Assembly (NCBI RefSeq): GCF_000974425.1
Contig: NZ_CP010429.1
Location: forward strand, 2,542,001 to 2,606,000
Direction: 5' to 3'
Length of the DNA stretch: 64,000 nt
Source of the DNA: Spirosoma radiotolerans
GTDB lineage: Bacteria > Bacteroidota > Bacteroidia > Cytophagales > Spirosomataceae
The notes beneath the pieces were generated by a model that worked only from the letters and a program-made list of their open reading frames with translations, was not told the origin of the DNA and did no database searches. The position numbers and the translations under genes were made by a program. Below are positions 16,447 to 24,555 of the stretch, piece by piece. Position 1 is the first letter of the stretch. Each line of letters starts with the position of its first letter.

Positions 16447-17748
16447 CTAAGCAATTACGGCCTGCCGGTGAATGATGGCTTCACGGTCGGGGCTGGTCGA
16501 GATAAAGTTGATGGGGAGCCCTAAGGTATCTTCCAGGAAGTAGACATACGTGGCCAGCTCAGCAGGTACATCGACAAACGAACGGATGTCGGTCAGGTCG
16601 GTTTTCCAGCCTTTGAATGTTTTATACACCGGCGTCACGTCTGTATCGCACAGGTCGTATGGCATCTGTTCGGAAAGCGTACCATCGGCGAGTTTATAGT
16701 GTGTGCAGACTTTGATTTCGTCGAAGATATTCAGGACGTCGACTTTCATCATCACTAACTGTGTTACACCGTTAATCATGATGGCGTATTTCAGAGCGGG
16801 TAAATCCAGCCAGCCACACCGGCGCGGACGGCCCGTGGTCGCGCCAAACTCACGGCCTTCCTTACGGATCATTTCGCCCGTTTCGTTGTTCAGTTCGGTT
16901 GGGAAAGGACCGCTACCTACGCGGGTACAATAGGCTTTAAAAATCCCAAATACTTCACCAATCTTGCTTGGAGCTATTCCTAAACCGGTGCAGGCACCGG
17001 CCGCCATTGTGCTGGAGGACGTTACGAATGGGTAAGAACCAAAGTCAATATCAAGCAGGGAGCCTTGTGCCCCTTCGGCCAGCACTTTTTTGCCACTCGT
17101 TATTGCTTCGTTTATGCTGTATTCGCTGTCTGTCAGTTCAAATTGCTTCATAAACTCAACCGCGCCGAAGAATTCAGCTTCTGCCTGAGGCAGTGCCGAC
17201 GCATAATCGAAGTTGTTCTGCTCCAGAATGACTTTGTGAACGGCCACCAGTTTCTCGTACTTATCTGAGAAGTTGGGCGACTCAATATCACCAACCCGCA
17301 GCCCTAATCGGGCCACTTTGTCCTGATAAGTAGGCCCGATTCCCCGCAGCGTAGACCCAATTTTCGATTCACCCTTGGCTTGTTCATAGGCCGCATCCAG
17401 CAGTCGGTGCGTTGGCAAAATGATGGAAGCCTTACGGGAAATTTGCAGCCGGGCCGCCGGGCGGTTCTCCGTCAGAGCCAAGTTATATTTGGCTAGTCCG
17501 TCGATTTCTTTTTTAAACACGATTGGGTCAAGCACAACGCCATTGCCGATGATGTTGAGGATGTCATTGCGAAAAATGCCGGACGGAATTTGATGCAACA
17601 CGTGCTTGAACCCGTTGAATTCGAGGGTGTGACCCGCGTTGGGACCACCCTGGAAGCGGGCTACAACCTGATACTGCGGAGCCAGTACGTCCACAATCTT
17701 CCCTTTTCCTTCGTCGCCCCACTGGAGGCCTAATAAAACATCGATCAT
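16447..17748 (-). CDS. purA: Adenylosuccinate synthetase
   Basis: The 433-residue enzyme joins aspartate to IMP using GTP, the first step from IMP to AMP. The N-terminal GDEGKGK loop (residues 11-17), the GGPNAGHT segment, STLRGIGPTYQDK and the GTTGRPRRCGWLD motif are all present. The C-terminal part with LPINFISTSPDREAII ends at the usual place. Length and start agree with the family. The gene is monocistronic by appearance: a strong terminator follows and a 245-bp gene-free stretch precedes it. Confidence 0.96.
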   Translation of the reverse strand: MIDVLLGLQWGDEGKGKIVDVLAPQYQVVARFQGGPNAGHTLEFNGFKHVLHQIPSGIFRNDILNIIGNGVVLDPIVFKKEIDGLAKYNLALTENRPAARLQISRKASIILPTHRLLDAAYEQAKGESKIGSTLRGIGPTYQDKVARLGLRVGDIESPNFSDKYEKLVAVHKVILEQNNFDYASALPQAEAEFFGAVEFMKQFELTDSEYSINEAITSGKKVLAEGAQGSLLDIDFGSYPFVTSSSTMAAGACTGLGIAPSKIGEVFGIFKAYCTRVGSGPFPTELNNETGEMIRKEGREFGATTGRPRRCGWLDLPALKYAIMINGVTQLVMMKVDVLNIFDEIKVCTHYKLADGTLSEQMPYDLCDTDVTPVYKTFKGWKTDLTDIRSFVDVPAELATYVYFLEDTLGLPINFISTSPDREAIIHRQAVIA

Positions 17749-17993
17749 TCTTGAAATAATTAAAAAATGCCCCGATCAAGCAGCCATACTTTGTTATTAA
17801 ATCGGAAAATAGCAACAGTCACTTTTCCTGGAAACAGGTATATCATTGGTGAGCATACTGCTTTAGCTAATTGCATTGTATGGCCCATATGCATAAAATC
17901 ATCGATGCCCTGTTTTTTCTGAGTGTCAGAATAAAATCAACCAGTGTCAGATATGGATTCATCTTATTTGGCGATTGGTCGTAGAGACTCTCC

Positions 17994-18452
17994 TTACATA
18001 AAATTGGTTTCGACCGGTTCGGGCCAGACATCCCGAAACGTAAAGGCAAATGGTCCCGGTCCGTTCGTATTTAGCTGGTTAAGCCGCTCTTTTGCTTCAT
18101 CAACAGTTGGCACGTGACCAGTCGGAATCCACCATAAAACGGTCATTATTTGCTCTGGTTTTTCAAACCACTTCCGTCGATCTTTCATTACGGCGGTATG
18201 GTTACTCTTGAACACAAATGCCTGTAACTGCTCGACGGATGCCCAAACGGACATGTTAACAATAATACGCTCATCATCGAACGGACGCAGACTGGTGGCA
18301 TCGTTCCCATCGCCGGTGAGCCGCCAGATAAACCCATCACTTTGCTCAGCCAGTTGGTTAATTGTATCGAGCTGGGCAACAAAATCGGCCATAATCGGAT
18401 GGTTTATATCCGGCGCGAGCATCCGTGAAATATTCAGTTGAGCCAGCGGCAT
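17994..18452 (-). CDS. DUF3291 domain protein
   Basis: The 152-residue protein begins MPLAQLNISRMLAPDINHP and continues with DGFIWRLTGDGNDATSLRPF and NMSVWASVEQLQAFVFKS, the conserved phrases of the DUF3291 family. Members are small cytoplasmic proteins with a ferredoxin-like fold related to antibiotic-biosynthesis monooxygenases; no reaction is established. A conserved WFEKPEQIMTVLWWIPTGH stretch follows. It lies downstream of fur on the same strand, with a palindrome in the gap. Adjacency does not clarify its role. Confidence 0.75.
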   Translation of the reverse strand: MPLAQLNISRMLAPDINHPIMADFVAQLDTINQLAEQSDGFIWRLTGDGNDATSLRPFDDERIIVNMSVWASVEQLQAFVFKSNHTAVMKDRRKWFEKPEQIMTVLWWIPTGHVPTVDEAKERLNQLNTNGPGPFAFTFRDVWPEPVETNFM

Positions 18453-18465
18453 AAATAATGTATGG

Positions 18466-18518
18466 TGTAAGATATAGGATGCATGTTTATTCTTTAACAG
18501 TACATCCTATATCTTACA
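18466..18518. repeat. Intergenic inverted repeat (TGTAAGATATAGGATG)
   Basis: TGTAAGATATAGGATG (18466-18481) and its exact reverse complement (18503-18518) form a 16-bp stem with a 21-nt loop. The element fills the 73-bp gap between fur and the DUF3291 gene. It is AT-rich, has no T-tract and is unrelated in sequence to the other palindromes. Confidence 0.88.
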
Positions 18519-18525
18519 TAATAAC

Positions 18526-19035
18526 CTATCCTTCAACAGGTACCTGCATCACCTGCGTATCTTTCTCGGCATCTTGTCGGTTCTCACACCGGTCACGGGC
18601 GCAGGAGCCGTAGAATATGAGGGAGTGGTGCATGACGTTGAACTTTAACAAATCACCCACCATGTTCTGAATATTCTGGACGCGTGGGTCACAGAACTCC
18701 ATCACCTTATGGCAGTCTGTACAGATCAGGTGGTCGTGTTGCCGGAACCCATATGATTTTTCGTACTGGGCCAGGTTTCGCCCGAACTGATGCTTGGTGA
18801 CCAGGTCACAGTCAACCAGTACGTCCAGCGTATTATAGACCGTGGCTCGGCTAACCCGGTACTTTTTGTTTTTCATGGAGATATACAACTCATCCACATC
18901 GAAGTGGTCTTGCCGGTTGTAAATCTCTTCCAGTATGGCAAACCGCTCGGGCGTTTTTCGAAGGCCCTTCCGTTCCAGGTAGGCCCGAAAAATCATTTGA
19001 GCAGCATCTAAATTTGTTTGAGTCGGAGCAGGCAT
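18526..19035 (-). CDS. Fur/PerR family metal-responsive repressor
   Basis: The 169-residue protein has a winged-helix domain (RKTPERFAILEEIYNRQDHF, YRVSRATVYNTLDVLVDCDL) and a dimerisation domain. HDHLICTDCHKVMEFCDPRV carries the first CxxC zinc pair. The second cysteine pair is CARDRC, spaced CxxxxC rather than the more common CxxC. Such regulators repress iron uptake or peroxide defence genes when metal-loaded; which group this belongs to cannot be settled. The frame is open 21 codons upstream, but that part is translated palindrome, so the ATG at 19035 is used. Its nearest upstream neighbour on the same strand is rel. Confidence 0.88.
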   Translation of the reverse strand: MPAPTQTNLDAAQMIFRAYLERKGLRKTPERFAILEEIYNRQDHFDVDELYISMKNKKYRVSRATVYNTLDVLVDCDLVTKHQFGRNLAQYEKSYGFRQHDHLICTDCHKVMEFCDPRVQNIQNMVGDLLKFNVMHHSLIFYGSCARDRCENRQDAEKDTQVMQVPVEG

Positions 19036-19054
19036 AAGACAAAAGTAGTGATGA

Positions 19055-19101
19055 ATCATGAATGATGCGTATCGAAACGAAAGCCGGTCATCATTCATGA
19101 T
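19055..19101. repeat. Intergenic inverted repeat (ATCATGAATGATG family)
   Basis: ATCATGAATGATG (19055-19067) pairs perfectly with CATCATTCATGAT (19089-19101). It lies between rel and fur and is related to copies at 14378-14495 and 30279-30371. No U-run follows. Confidence 0.75.
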
Positions 19102-19113
19102 CCATATCCATCA

Positions 19114-21369
19114 TTAAGAATCAAAACGTACGACCTCGAACACCCCCTGAACGCGCTCGAGTTTCTGCATCAGGGTTTCGAGGTGACCCGTATCGTGAAC
19201 GTAGAGCCGGATATTTCCCTCAAAGATACCGTCTTTCGAATCAATCGCCACAGAACGCATATTAATGTGCAGTTCATTGCTGATTACCCGCGTCACATCA
19301 TTGATCAAACCAACGCGGTCGGTGCCCGTAATTCGGAGCCCGGCCAGAAAAGCCAGCTCTTTCTGGGACGTCCATTTGGCCTTAATAATCCGGTTGCCGT
19401 GATTGGACATCAGCTCAACGGCGTTCGGACAGGTGACCCGGTGAATTTTTATGCCATCATTAATGGTCACAAAGCCAAAAACGTCGTCGCCCGAAATTGG
19501 GTTGCAGCATTTGGAGAGCGTGTAGTCAATCTTATCCATATCCTCCCCAATGAGGAGCATGTCGGCATCGGCCCGTTCGCCATGAATTTTCTTTAACTCC
19601 TTGACAAACGCCTTGGCGTCGGGCAGGGCGTCGGTATTGAGTTTGTTGGCGCGGTTTTCTTTCGCTTCTTTATCCGATTTGAACTTTTTGAGTTCGGCAA
19701 CGTCGATGTGTCCTTTGCCAATACGGTAAAAAAAGTCGTCGGTGGTTTTCGAGCCAAAGTAAGCCCGTAACTGGTTGATAACCTCGTTGGTCATCTCCAT
19801 GCGCAGCACCCGCAGTTTTTTGTTGACCAGCTCGCGACCATCCGTCACGAACCGCTTATTTTCCTCCTTAATTAAGTCCTTAATCTTGGTTCTGGCCTTC
19901 GACGTAACCACAAACCGCAGCCAGTCTTCGCTGGGTTTCTGGCGGTTGGAAGTAATAACTTCGACCTGGTCCCCATTTTGCAGCACATAGCTCAGCGGTA
20001 CCAGCGTGTTATTGACCTTTGCTGCCATGCATCGTGCCCCAATCTGGGTGTGAATATCGAACGCAAAGTCGAGGGCTGTTGCGCCACGCTGCAGTACCTG
20101 AAGATCGCCTTTGGGCGTAAATACAAAGACTTCTTCGCTGTACAAATTGCTTCGGAAATCATCGACAAACTCAATGGCCGCTTTTTTATCGCCTTTGCCG
20201 GCCGACTCGATCATGTCGCGAACCTGGCTGATCCAGGCTTCAATGCCAGCCCCGGTCTGGGTGTCGTTGCCCTTGTATTTCCAGTGGGCAGCGTAGCCTT
20301 TTTCGGCAATTTCGTTCATCCGTTCGGTCCGGATCTGAACCTCAACCCATTGGCCCAGGCGGCTCATCACGGTTGTGTGGAGCGACTCGTACCCGTTGGT
20401 TCGTGGCGTACTGATCCAGTCTTTCAACCGATCGGGGTTTGGTTTATAATGATCCGTTACGATGGAATAGGCCCGCCAGCAGGCGGCTTTTTCCTCGTCC
20501 TGTGGTACGTCCAGAATAATGCGGACGGCAAACAAATCGTAAATTTCCTCGAAGGGCTTTTTCGATTTGTTCAGTTTTGTCCAGATCGAATAAATGGATT
20601 TGGGCCGTCCTTTAATAACGTATTTAATACCCGTTTCGGCCAGATCCTTTTCGATTGGCTCAATAAACCGGCCAATAAACCGATCACGCGCCAGTCGGGT
20701 TTCGCGTAGTTTCTTGGCAATGTCTTTATAGGCTTCCGGCTCTACATGTTTCAGATACAAGTCTTCCAGCTCCGACTTAATGCTGTACAAGCCCAGCCGG
20801 TGAGCCAGCGGGGCGTAGATATAGATTGTCTCGGAGGCAATTTTCAACTGCTTGTCGCGGGGCATCGAGTCCAGCGTTCGCATGTTGTGAAGCCGGTCGG
20901 CGAGCTTGATCAGAATCACCCGGACATCGTCTGACAAAGTCAGCAGCATCTTCCGGAAATTTTCGGCCTGTTGTGAGGTTCCGTATTCAAAATAGCCTGA
21001 GATCTTGGTCAGGCCATCAATGATTTTGGCCACTTTAGGGCCGAATGCCCGGTCAATGTCGTCAATTGTAGTGTCCGTATCTTCCACAACATCGTGCAGA
21101 AGAGCGGCTACGATACTGGTCGTTCCCAGGCCGATTTCCTCGACAGCAATCTGAGCGACGGCCAATGGATGGTAAATATAGGGTTCCCCCGACCGGCGAC
21201 GCATATTTTTATGCGCTTCGGCCGATGTATTGAACGCTTTCTTGATCAGCTTGGCGTCATCGCCTTTTAACATTGGTTTGGCTGCCCGCAGTAAGCGTCG
21301 GTAGCGTTTCAGGATTTCCTGCCGCTCCAGTTCTAAATCAATAACAGGTTCGGCTGAGACATTCATCAT
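19114..21369 (-). CDS. rel: Bifunctional (p)ppGpp synthetase/hydrolase (Rel/SpoT)
   Basis: The 751-residue protein makes and degrades the alarmone (p)ppGpp. The N-terminal hydrolase domain is intact, with SGEPYIYHPLAVAQ and the HD pair in AALLHDVVEDTDTT. The synthetase domain has GRPKSIYSIWTKL, FAVRIIL and TNGYESLHTTV. A TGS domain (VFTPKGDLQVLQRGATALDF) and a C-terminal ACT domain (ITGTDRVGLINDVTRVIS) follow. Length and order match the long RSH proteins that sense amino-acid starvation on the ribosome. Two adjacent ATG codons could start it. It is divergent from the tRNA-Leu/tig unit. Confidence 0.95.
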   Translation of the reverse strand: MMNVSAEPVIDLELERQEILKRYRRLLRAAKPMLKGDDAKLIKKAFNTSAEAHKNMRRRSGEPYIYHPLAVAQIAVEEIGLGTTSIVAALLHDVVEDTDTTIDDIDRAFGPKVAKIIDGLTKISGYFEYGTSQQAENFRKMLLTLSDDVRVILIKLADRLHNMRTLDSMPRDKQLKIASETIYIYAPLAHRLGLYSIKSELEDLYLKHVEPEAYKDIAKKLRETRLARDRFIGRFIEPIEKDLAETGIKYVIKGRPKSIYSIWTKLNKSKKPFEEIYDLFAVRIILDVPQDEEKAACWRAYSIVTDHYKPNPDRLKDWISTPRTNGYESLHTTVMSRLGQWVEVQIRTERMNEIAEKGYAAHWKYKGNDTQTGAGIEAWISQVRDMIESAGKGDKKAAIEFVDDFRSNLYSEEVFVFTPKGDLQVLQRGATALDFAFDIHTQIGARCMAAKVNNTLVPLSYVLQNGDQVEVITSNRQKPSEDWLRFVVTSKARTKIKDLIKEENKRFVTDGRELVNKKLRVLRMEMTNEVINQLRAYFGSKTTDDFFYRIGKGHIDVAELKKFKSDKEAKENRANKLNTDALPDAKAFVKELKKIHGERADADMLLIGEDMDKIDYTLSKCCNPISGDDVFGFVTINDGIKIHRVTCPNAVELMSNHGNRIIKAKWTSQKELAFLAGLRITGTDRVGLINDVTRVISNELHINMRSVAIDSKDGIFEGNIRLYVHDTGHLETLMQKLERVQGVFEVVRFDS

Positions 21370-21481
21370 ATTGGCTTCGTTGCGGTAATTGCCTGTAGGT
21401 TGTACTCTTACTACAAGTTAACAAATTAATAATCGAAAAAGGATAGCTTACTCGTTAAAAATAAAACCTTCTGAAAAAATG

Positions 21482-21512
21482 CTTGGTACATTCAATTCTT
21501 TTTGTACTTTTG
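21482..21512 (+). promoter_or_regulatory. Bacteroidota promoter of tRNA-Leu
   Basis: CTTG (21482-21485), a 19-bp spacer and TACTTTTG (21505-21512) match the consensus TTTG-N19-TAnnTTTG, the -7 box exactly. The predicted start lies about 70 bp before the mature tRNA. The same transcript could continue through the palindrome into tig. Confidence 0.8.
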
Positions 21513-21589
21513 CACCCTGAAATGTCTGAAATGACTACTGGTCAGTCGGCTTTCAGCGAACAGAATCTACCGGTTCGGGCCATTAATTT

Positions 21590-21671
21590 GCGGGCGTGGC
21601 GAAATTGGTAGACGTGCCAGACTTAGGATCTGGTGCCGCAAGGCATGGGGGTTCGAGTCCCTCCGCCCGTA
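21590..21671 (+). tRNA. tRNA-Leu (anticodon UAG)
   Basis: The 82-nt sequence folds as a class II tRNA. Acceptor strands GCGGGCG and CGCCCGT pair (with a G-U at 1:72) and the discriminator is A. The anticodon stem CCAGA/TCTGG holds loop CTTAGGA, giving anticodon UAG for CUA codons. A long variable arm (TGCCGCAAGGCA region) and T arm GGGGGTTCGAGTCCCTC follow. The 3' CCA is not encoded (ACAA follows the acceptor stem), so it must be added by nucleotidyltransferase. Confidence 0.97.
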
Positions 21672-21682
21672 CAAAACAACGA

Positions 21683-21763
21683 AAAGAGTGAAAGAACGAA
21701 TGAGTGAAAGAGTGCAAGGTTTTCGGACATTCGCGCTTTCACTCTTTCGTTCTCTCGCTCTTT
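21683..21763. repeat. Long intergenic palindrome, GAGTGAAAGAGC family, copy 2
   Basis: Arms 21683-21714 and 21732-21763 are imperfect inverted repeats of 32 bp around a short loop. The left arm shares nearly the whole sequence of the element at 978-1076 (GAGTGAAAGA...CGAATGAGTGAAAGAG). The right arm has drifted. It lies between tRNA-Leu and tig, 23 bp before the tig start, a position much like that of copy 1 before recR. Confidence 0.85.
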
Positions 21764-21786
21764 AGTCATTTTAAAACGATACAAAC

Positions 21787-23133
21787 GTGGATATTACTCT
21801 AGAAAAAGCCAGCGACACGAATGCCTCGCTGAAGATTACGCTGACCCCGGCCGACTATAAGCCAGAAGTTGATAAAAAGCTGAAAGATTACGGTCGCAAG
21901 GTTCAATTGAAGGGGTTCCGCCCAGGTCACGTTCCCGCGTCGCTCGTTCAGAAAATGTATGGCAAGAGTATTCTGGTCGACGAGATCAATGCCATGTTGA
22001 GCAAAACGGTTAGTCAGTATATCCGCGAAAACAAACTTCAGGTTGTCGGTGATCCCGTTCCTGACCGGGAGCAGGCCGAAGCCATCGATTGGGATAACCA
22101 ATCGGATTTTGCCTTCAGCTACACGCTGGGTCTGGCTTCAGAATTCGATATCGACTTCAGCGATCTGCCAAGCGTTACCCAATACGAAATTCAGGCTGGT
22201 GAAGCTGAGATCGATTCGACCATTGCTGATCTGCAACAACGGTTTCATACCCACGCTCATGGCGAAGATGTGAACGATGGCGACACGATCTACGGAGAAT
22301 TAAAGCAGGTCGACGGTCCGTTCACCGCCAAGACGGCCTTCCCAACCAACCAGATGGCCGAAGAGGCCAAAGGTCAGTTTGTGGGTAAGAAAAAAGGGGA
22401 TGTTATCACGTTTGTTCTGGAGCAGGCTTTCCCGGATGAAAAAGCACGTGCCAATGCCACCGGCGCTCCGAAAGAAGAAGTAGCGAACCTAACCGGCGAA
22501 TTTACGTTCGAAGTGGATGATGTAACCCGTCATGAACCCGCCGAATTGAATCAGGAGTTTTTCGATAAAGTACTGGGGGTAGGCGCTGTCTCCGATGAAG
22601 AGCAGTTCCGTGCGAAAGTGGCCGAAATCATTAAAGGAAACTATGGCCGTGAGTCAGCCCAGTTGCTGCGGTTGGATATCGAAAAAACATTGATCGACAA
22701 CACGCCCATCCTGCTGCCTGATGAGTTTCTGAAAAATTGGTTGCTGGAAGTAAACGAAGGCAAATTCACACCCGAGCAAATTGAGGAGCAATATGACGAT
22801 TTCACAAAGTCGGTGAAACTGCAGCTCATCAAAAACAAGATCGCCGAAAAAGCGGACATCAATGTTGAGTTCGACGAAGTTCTGGCTGTAACCCGACTGA
22901 TGGTTCAGGAGCAGTTTGGCTTCATGGGTAGCGAAGACGAAGAAATGAATAAAACCATTGACCGTATCGCCCGTAACTACCTGATGGACGAAAAGAACAA
23001 TGGACAGAATTACACCAACACGTTTAACCGGGTGTATGACGATAAAGTAATTGAGTACGCTAAAACCCAACTGACAATTGTAACCCAGGAAGTGACCGTC
23101 GATGAGTTTAAGGCATTGGTTGAGAATCGGTAG
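21787..23133 (+). CDS. tig: Trigger factor chaperone
   Basis: The 448-residue protein starts with GTG and reads MDITLEKASDTNASLKITLT. The ribosome-binding signature GFRPGHVP (residues 43-50) is present in the N-terminal domain, followed by a PPIase-like middle domain (NDGDTIYGELKQVDG) and a helical C-terminal domain, as in Bacteroidota trigger factors. It binds the ribosomal exit tunnel and holds nascent chains. The GTG is chosen because the conserved N-terminus begins there and no ATG lies upstream in frame. A palindrome just upstream could affect its translation; a good terminator follows. Confidence 0.93.
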   Translation: MDITLEKASDTNASLKITLTPADYKPEVDKKLKDYGRKVQLKGFRPGHVPASLVQKMYGKSILVDEINAMLSKTVSQYIRENKLQVVGDPVPDREQAEAIDWDNQSDFAFSYTLGLASEFDIDFSDLPSVTQYEIQAGEAEIDSTIADLQQRFHTHAHGEDVNDGDTIYGELKQVDGPFTAKTAFPTNQMAEEAKGQFVGKKKGDVITFVLEQAFPDEKARANATGAPKEEVANLTGEFTFEVDDVTRHEPAELNQEFFDKVLGVGAVSDEEQFRAKVAEIIKGNYGRESAQLLRLDIEKTLIDNTPILLPDEFLKNWLLEVNEGKFTPEQIEEQYDDFTKSVKLQLIKNKIAEKADINVEFDEVLAVTRLMVQEQFGFMGSEDEEMNKTIDRIARNYLMDEKNNGQNYTNTFNRVYDDKVIEYAKTQLTIVTQEVTVDEFKALVENR

Positions 23134-23151
23134 ACAATCGATTTTCGTTTG

Positions 23152-23186
23152 GCAAAAAGGCTCGGTCGTTGACTGGGCCTTTTTGC
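23152..23186 (+). terminator. Intrinsic terminator of tig
   Basis: GCAAAAAGGC (23152-23161) and GCCTTTTTGC (23177-23186) form a perfect 10-bp stem with extra GGTC pairing inside. The right arm supplies the T-run. It begins 18 bp after the tig stop. Confidence 0.85.
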
Positions 23187-23307
23187 GTTTATAGAGCTAT
23201 ACTACCGTTTCTGTAAAACAGCGCCTTGCATTCAACGCAGGCCTGTATCTTTCCTTCCGTCAATCATTTGGTTGTATTGATACCAGGCTTTAAACGTATC
23301 ACAGGCC

Positions 23308-24477
23308 ATGTTTAGAAAAAAAATGCAAGCGGCTAGCAAGCCAGTTAAACCCAAAAAATCGCCCATAAGAGAATGGCTTGATTCACTTTTATTTGCGGTG
23401 ATTGCGGCCACACTGATCCGATTTCTAACCTTTGAGGCTTTTGCCATTCCGACGCCTTCGATGGAAAACAGCCTCATGGTAGGCGATTTTCTATTTGTCA
23501 GTAAGCTGCATTATGGCATTCGTACGCCAAAAACGCCTTTACAAATACCGCTGACGCACCAGAAAATATGGGGAACCAATATTCCGTCCTATAGTACGGC
23601 GATCCAACTGCCCTCATACCGCTTACCTGGTTTTACAACGGTAAAAAATGGAGATGTCGTCGTTTTTAATTACCCGCCACCCAAACCCAATGAACCAGCG
23701 TATCCGGCTGATCTGAAAACGAATTTTATCAAACGATGCATTGGCATTCCGGGCGATGTGATTGAAATTCGCCAACAACAGGTTTCTGTCAATGGCAAAG
23801 AAATGGCCGTGCCAGTTCGATCAGAAACCACCTATTTTATTAAAACAACCGAGGTGCTTGATGAGCGATTTTTCCGGAAATACGACATCGTCAATGATTT
23901 TAAATCGGAGGAGGGGCCGTTTATCAACTGGCAACCGCTTGAGCAATACAACGAGGCTACGAAAACATCGACGCTCGTTGGTTATCAAATCAATACAACC
24001 CAGACCGTGATCGATAAATTCCGGCAGTTTGACTGGATAAAAGGCATTGAACCACTCCGCGAACAGGCCGGACAACGGGATTCCCGTATTTATGGCGCAT
24101 CGGCTTATGCCTGGAATCAGGATAATTTTGGCCCACTCAACGTACCGAAAGAGGGCGTTACCATTCCCATCAACAAGCAGACGATTGCCTTGTATGGCCC
24201 GATTATCGAGCGGTACGAAGCGAATAAAAACGTAGTCTTGACGCCGTCCAGTATTCAAATCGATGGCAAGCTGATCAGCAGCTATACCTTTAAACAGGAC
24301 TATTACTTCATGATGGGCGACAACCGCCATAACTCCGAAGATTCCCGTTACTGGGGCTTTGTGCCCGAAGACCACATTGTTGGTAAAGCCGTTTTTGTCT
24401 GGTTGTCTGTGGACCCAGTGCCGGCTGATATCTTCCACAAGATTCGCTGGAGCCGGGTGGGGCGCTTGATTAACTAA
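23308..24477 (+). CDS. lepB: Signal peptidase I
   Basis: The 389-residue membrane protease removes signal peptides from Sec-exported proteins. A basic cytoplasmic N-terminus (KPVKPKKSP) precedes one membrane helix (about 26-44). The catalytic serine is S51 in AIPTPSMENSLMVGDFLFV, and the general-base lysine is K141 in FIKRCIGIPGDVIEI. The C-terminal MMGDNRHNSEDSRYWGFVP box is intact. As in other Bacteroidota, a long insertion separates the two halves, making it larger than the E. coli enzyme. It is convergent with the lipoprotein gene, with a shared terminator between. Confidence 0.95.
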   Translation: MFRKKMQAASKPVKPKKSPIREWLDSLLFAVIAATLIRFLTFEAFAIPTPSMENSLMVGDFLFVSKLHYGIRTPKTPLQIPLTHQKIWGTNIPSYSTAIQLPSYRLPGFTTVKNGDVVVFNYPPPKPNEPAYPADLKTNFIKRCIGIPGDVIEIRQQQVSVNGKEMAVPVRSETTYFIKTTEVLDERFFRKYDIVNDFKSEEGPFINWQPLEQYNEATKTSTLVGYQINTTQTVIDKFRQFDWIKGIEPLREQAGQRDSRIYGASAYAWNQDNFGPLNVPKEGVTIPINKQTIALYGPIIERYEANKNVVLTPSSIQIDGKLISSYTFKQDYYFMMGDNRHNSEDSRYWGFVPEDHIVGKAVFVWLSVDPVPADIFHKIRWSRVGRLIN

Positions 24478-24500
24478 GGGAATAGGCAAACAGATTGTTT

Positions 24501-24541
24501 AAAACACAAATGGAGACTCGGGGAGTCTCCATTTGTGTTTT
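24501..24541. terminator. Bidirectional terminator between lepB and lipoprotein gene
   Basis: A perfect 19-bp stem (AAAACACAAATGGAGACTC with its complement) around a GGG loop carries A- and T-rich ends. It sits 23 bp after lepB and 14 bp after the convergent lipoprotein gene, so it can serve both. Confidence 0.9.
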
Positions 24542-24555
24542 GGTATTAAATTAAC

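Noticed and set aside
19978-20709. 243-codon plus-strand frame opposite rel
   Set aside because: Antisense shadow of the conserved Rel/SpoT gene.
23821-24489. 222-codon minus-strand frame opposite lepB
   Set aside because: Antisense to a catalytic-site-bearing gene; no family resemblance.
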